Source: Patescibacteria group bacterium (GTDB lineage Bacteria > Patescibacteriota > Saccharimonadia > CAILAD01 > BJGX01). From it: a DNA stretch of 7,487 bases. A model generated the notes under the pieces. The model was not told the DNA's origin. It worked only from the letters and a program-made list of their open reading frames with translations, and did no database searches. The position numbers and the translations under genes are program-made. The DNA is taken from positions 1-7,487 of the forward strand of contig JAUPVL010000022.1 of the NCBI GenBank assembly GCA_030917065.1, read 5' to 3'. Within the stretch, counting starts at the first letter, position 1, and every line of letters starts with the position of its first letter. Below are positions 5,871-7,487 of this stretch, piece after piece.

Positions 5871-6539
5871 TTAAATATGCCCGCTAGCCTTATATGGCCC
5901 TCGGACAGTTTGTATGACGTAAGACACAAGATTCATAACAGTAAATATCACCAAGAACTGTATATATATGTTATATTCCGTACTGCCCGCCCATATCATT
6001 GCAACTACACCAATTACAGCAGTAAAAGCTACCTCCTGATATGTAGGTCGATATCTGCCGATAGAAGCTGTGAGCCTATTAACAATCGCAAGATAAGCTC
6101 GAGTGTTGAATGCCTGCATCCGTCCGAGCACAAAATACACTATCAATATCAATAACTTGATCAGATATCTACCGGCCAAGAATAGCACCAATACTAATTG
6201 AGGTGTCCATTCGTCGGCTGGCGCATCACCTATTGATACAAAGCTGATTATTAGTAGCACAACAAGTGTGACAGCAAGTGAGTATGACGCCATGCTACGA
6301 GCAATCTCGTGATGCTTATCGCTCAGTAAGAGATAGTCAATAATTCCTACCATCAGATATACCGCAAATAGCAGTAAAGCCAAAAAAATTGAGTCCCCAA
6401 CATTTTTGGCACTCGTAAAAAAATCTATAAATCCTCTGTACTGCGTCACCACTAACACAGTGAACAATACAAAAAAGTTGGTTAGATACGATGCTTCTAC
6501 CTTATTTACCAGAAATATCTTGAGTAACTTGTCTGTCAT
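5871..6539 (-). CDS. Six-helix integral membrane protein, unknown family
   Basis: The protein has 222 residues. Predicted membrane segments lie at about 17-34, 50-71, 84-103, 114-138, 168-184 and 188-210. A soluble, Arg/Thr-rich loop at about 139-167 (GRMQAFNTRAYLAIVNRL, then a YRPTYQE segment) lies between helices 4 and 5. I see no transporter, protease or enzyme motif. The six-helix size matches the TMEM175 protein encoded next, but the RxxxFSD signature is absent, so homology is not claimed. The ATG at 6539 has no SD, and a TATAGT hexamer ends seven bases upstream, consistent with a leaderless start. The stop is 47 nt before the TMEM175 promoter-start region. The gene is divergent from the one at 6604 across a spacer with a perfect inverted repeat. 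Confidence 0.78.
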   Translation of the reverse strand: MTDKLLKIFLVNKVEASYLTNFFVLFTVLVVTQYRGFIDFFTSAKNVGDSIFLALLLFAVYLMVGIIDYLLLSDKHHEIARSMASYSLAVTLVVLLIISFVSIGDAPADEWTPQLVLVLFLAGRYLIKLLILIVYFVLGRMQAFNTRAYLAIVNRLTASIGRYRPTYQEVAFTAVIGVVAMIWAGSTEYNIYIQFLVIFTVMNLVSYVIQTVRGPYKASGHI

Positions 6540-6564
6540 AATGATAACTATATATTATCATTAT
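6538..6564. repeat. Perfect 10-bp inverted repeat in divergent spacer (operator candidate)
   Basis: ATAATGATAA (6538-6547) and TTATCATTAT (6555-6564) are exact reverse complements separated by CTATATA. The repeat covers the -10-like TATAGT and the first two bases of the start codon of the minus-strand gene. It ends 24 bases before the extended -10 of the plus-strand gene. The placement suits binding of a dimeric repressor controlling the minus-strand gene and perhaps both. AT-richness makes such palindromes less rare, so function is unproven. Confidence 0.5.
6547..6552 (-). promoter_or_regulatory. -10-like TATAGT before the six-helix gene (leaderless)
   Basis: The minus strand reads TATAGT, one base from the consensus, at 6552-6547. 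It ends seven bases before ATG 6539, the same spacing as at the TMEM175 start. It lies inside the inverted repeat. No -35 or SD is visible. Confidence 0.4.
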
Positions 6565-6588
6565 TGGATTCGATTGGTCTTTACTAGA

Positions 6589-6597
6589 TGCTATAAT
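6589..6597 (+). promoter_or_regulatory. Perfect extended -10 directly before ATG 6604 (leaderless)
   Basis: TGCTATAAT combines the TGn extension with the consensus hexamer at 6592-6597. It ends six bases before ATG 6604, so the predicted transcription start is the A of the start codon. A weak TTCGAT at 6569-6574 would give a 17-nt spacer. No SD is present. This element also fixes the gene start, because any earlier start codon would be untranscribed. Confidence 0.65.
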
Positions 6598-6603
6598 GTT
6601 CTT

Positions 6604-7116
6604 ATGAATAAGTCACGGAAAAGGAAAAAACGCGACTTCGGGCTATACTTAGTAATATCTATTGCACTACTGCCTTTTGTGTTGATAGCCTTAGCTATGA
6701 TTTACTATCTCTTAAATTCTTTTGTCAAAACCACCAACGCCAAGAGTGCATTCGATAAAGATCTTCCAGAAATAATATCTGCAATGGAAGACTACAAACA
6801 GCTTAATGGTAAATATCCTGGAGATTTCAGATTGTTAAAGAATGGCTTAACTTACACGTCTAGTGATATCTGCGACGGTTCTGCCAACGAACCTGTAGGC
6901 TGTGCTCCAGATGGGTACAATTATGGTATTTCTACAAACTACGACAAAGGTATCAACGACGCATCTCCAGCAGCCGACTGCGGATATATCATAGTCATGA
7001 GTCAAGACGCCCTCAAAGGTTCAAGAATAATAGACGGATACGCTAAGCTAGAGAATACAAGTGATATAAGGTGCTTGGATTTCGTAGATAGAGCAAAGGA
7101 CTACAACTCTCTCTAG
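6604..7116 (+). CDS. N-terminally anchored protein with pseudopilin-like outer region
   Basis: The protein has 170 residues. A very basic N-terminus (MNKSRKRKKR) precedes one membrane helix (about 14-40), and the rest is extracytoplasmic. The segment AFDKDLPEIISAMEDYKQLNGKYP (49-72) resembles the helix-to-loop part of type II secretion pseudopilins and type IV pilins (D-L-x-x-I-x-x-A-L-x-x-Y-x-x-x-N-G-x-Y-P). The rest of the outer part is Gly/Asn-rich. Four cysteines (90, 100, 126, 157) could form two disulfides. The prepilin peptidase motif (G-F-T-L-x-E) is missing, so it is not an ordinary processed pilin. The start at 6604 is set by the extended -10 six bases upstream. An earlier in-frame start at 6406 would overlap the divergent gene by 134 bases. 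The pilin resemblance is moderate and the function is unknown. Confidence 0.75.
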   Translation: MNKSRKRKKRDFGLYLVISIALLPFVLIALAMIYYLLNSFVKTTNAKSAFDKDLPEIISAMEDYKQLNGKYPGDFRLLKNGLTYTSSDICDGSANEPVGCAPDGYNYGISTNYDKGINDASPAADCGYIIVMSQDALKGSRIIDGYAKLENTSDIRCLDFVDRAKDYNSL

Positions 7117-7162
7117 TCAGTAGATCTATATGCATATACTATATATTGTTGCTTTGTAATAC

Positions 7163-7198
7163 AAAAAAGGCCGAGAAAACGTCTATGTCTTCTCAGCC
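7163..7198 (-). terminator. Rho-independent terminator of the arginine-rich gene
   Basis: On the minus strand, GGCTGAGAA (7198-7190) pairs with TTCTCGGCC (7177-7169) over nine pairs with one U-G wobble. A run of six T (7168-7163) follows. On the plus strand the same bases give an A-C mismatch and no T-run, so the element serves the minus-strand gene whose stop codon abuts it at 7199-7201. Confidence 0.85.
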
Positions 7199-7487
7199 CT
7201 AACTATATAGTGGTCTTTCTCGCAAAAGCCGGAGCTGAGCTTCGCGCAAGTCGGCTATTTCTGCTCTAGCCAGTCGCTCAGTCCTGCTACCGGGCAATGC
7301 ACCGACGCAGTCACCAACATAACCATGAGCCACTGCCGGAGAGATATTGCCAGATAGAGCAGATGCGAGCATGCCATTTGCCCTACGGCGACGACGCTTG
7401 GATGGAAACATTCGCCCTGTAGCATCTAGCATCACGCCAGCTATCTCAATCGGACCTTTTTGGATGTCTAGATTTACTCTAGTCTTG
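7199..7487 (-). CDS. Arginine-rich protein, C-terminal part (5' end outside window)
   Basis: The frame is open to the window edge, showing 95 residues before the TAG stop. I do not recognise the family. The visible part begins with a beta-like stretch (VNLDIQKGPIEIAGVMLD) followed by GRMFPS and a run of five arginines in KRRRRRANG. An Ala/Gly-rich middle contains one cysteine. A helical, charged tail (TERLARAEIADLREAQLRLL) could form a coiled coil, and the end is RPLYS. Arginine is mostly CGN here, unlike the Lys-rich, AGA-using neighbours, and the segment is visibly richer in G and C. An in-frame GTG at 7435 is not needed, since the frame continues upstream. A rho-independent terminator immediately after the stop supports it as a real gene end. 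The arginine cluster could bind nucleic acid, but this is a guess. Confidence 0.65.
   Translation of the reverse strand, partial: KTRVNLDIQKGPIEIAGVMLDATGRMFPSKRRRRRANGMLASALSGNISPAVAHGYVGDCVGALPGSRTERLARAEIADLREAQLRLLRERPLYS

Noticed and set aside
5838..6155. Plus-strand open frame of about 105 codons opposite the six-helix gene
   Set aside because: It lies antisense to a well-supported membrane protein, has no SD or promoter, and shows no recognisable protein character.
6406..6603. 66-residue N-terminal extension of the pseudopilin-like gene
   Set aside because: It runs antisense through the start of the six-helix gene and lies upstream of the extended -10 at 6589-6597. The extension is not protein-like.
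7127..7138. TATATGCATATA palindrome after the pseudopilin-like gene
   Set aside because: A short alternating AT sequence with no promoter or gene to regulate nearby. Such palindromes are frequent in AT-rich spacers.

Overview
The window most resembles a Patescibacteria/CPR-type genome, possibly Candidatus Saccharibacteria. The grounds are moderate AT-richness, short and densely packed genes, many small membrane proteins, a sortase, an orphan RskA-like surface domain and a lone secreted beta-helix protein. This assignment is an inference from gene style, because no rRNA or universal marker is present. TAA, TAG and TGA all act as stops. The TGA ending the gene at 3882-4118 is followed at once by a terminator hairpin, which argues against the UGA=Gly code of SR1/Gracilibacteria.

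Layout, left to right. At 1-366 (+) is the C-terminal catalytic part of a sortase, cut by the window edge. At 446-1087 (+) is a single-pass protein with an RskA-C-like outer domain, with its own extended -10 promoter. Converging on it with a 3-nt gap is 1091-2092 (-), a two-domain enzyme in which a NUDIX hydrolase is fused to a low-molecular-weight phosphatase (LMW-PTP/arsenate-reductase fold). A 55-nt divergent spacer separates it from 2148-3785 (+), an exported pectate-lyase-3/GH28-type beta-helix protein. Two small two-helix membrane proteins follow (3882-4118 and 4234-4428, both +), separated by a clear rho-independent terminator and a new promoter.

From 6539 down to 4447 the minus strand carries four consecutive membrane-protein genes. 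They are a six-helix protein of unknown family, a TMEM175/DUF1211-type K+ channel, an anchored outer-face protein and a small membrane protein. The last three are spaced by 1 and 5 nt and form an operon. Diverging from this cluster is 6604-7116 (+), an anchored protein resembling a pseudopilin C-terminal region. A perfect 10-bp inverted repeat lies in the 64-nt divergent spacer. The window ends with the 3' end of an arginine-rich minus-strand gene (7199-7487) and its rho-independent terminator.

The most consistent pattern is in translation starts. Three genes (starts at 5817, 6539 and 6604) lack a Shine-Dalgarno sequence and have a -10-like hexamer ending only 6-7 nt before ATG, so their mRNAs are probably leaderless. 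Operon-internal genes and three others have SD sequences. No gene-free stretch exceeds about 115 nt. I see no tRNA, rRNA, CRISPR array, insertion sequence or attachment site.
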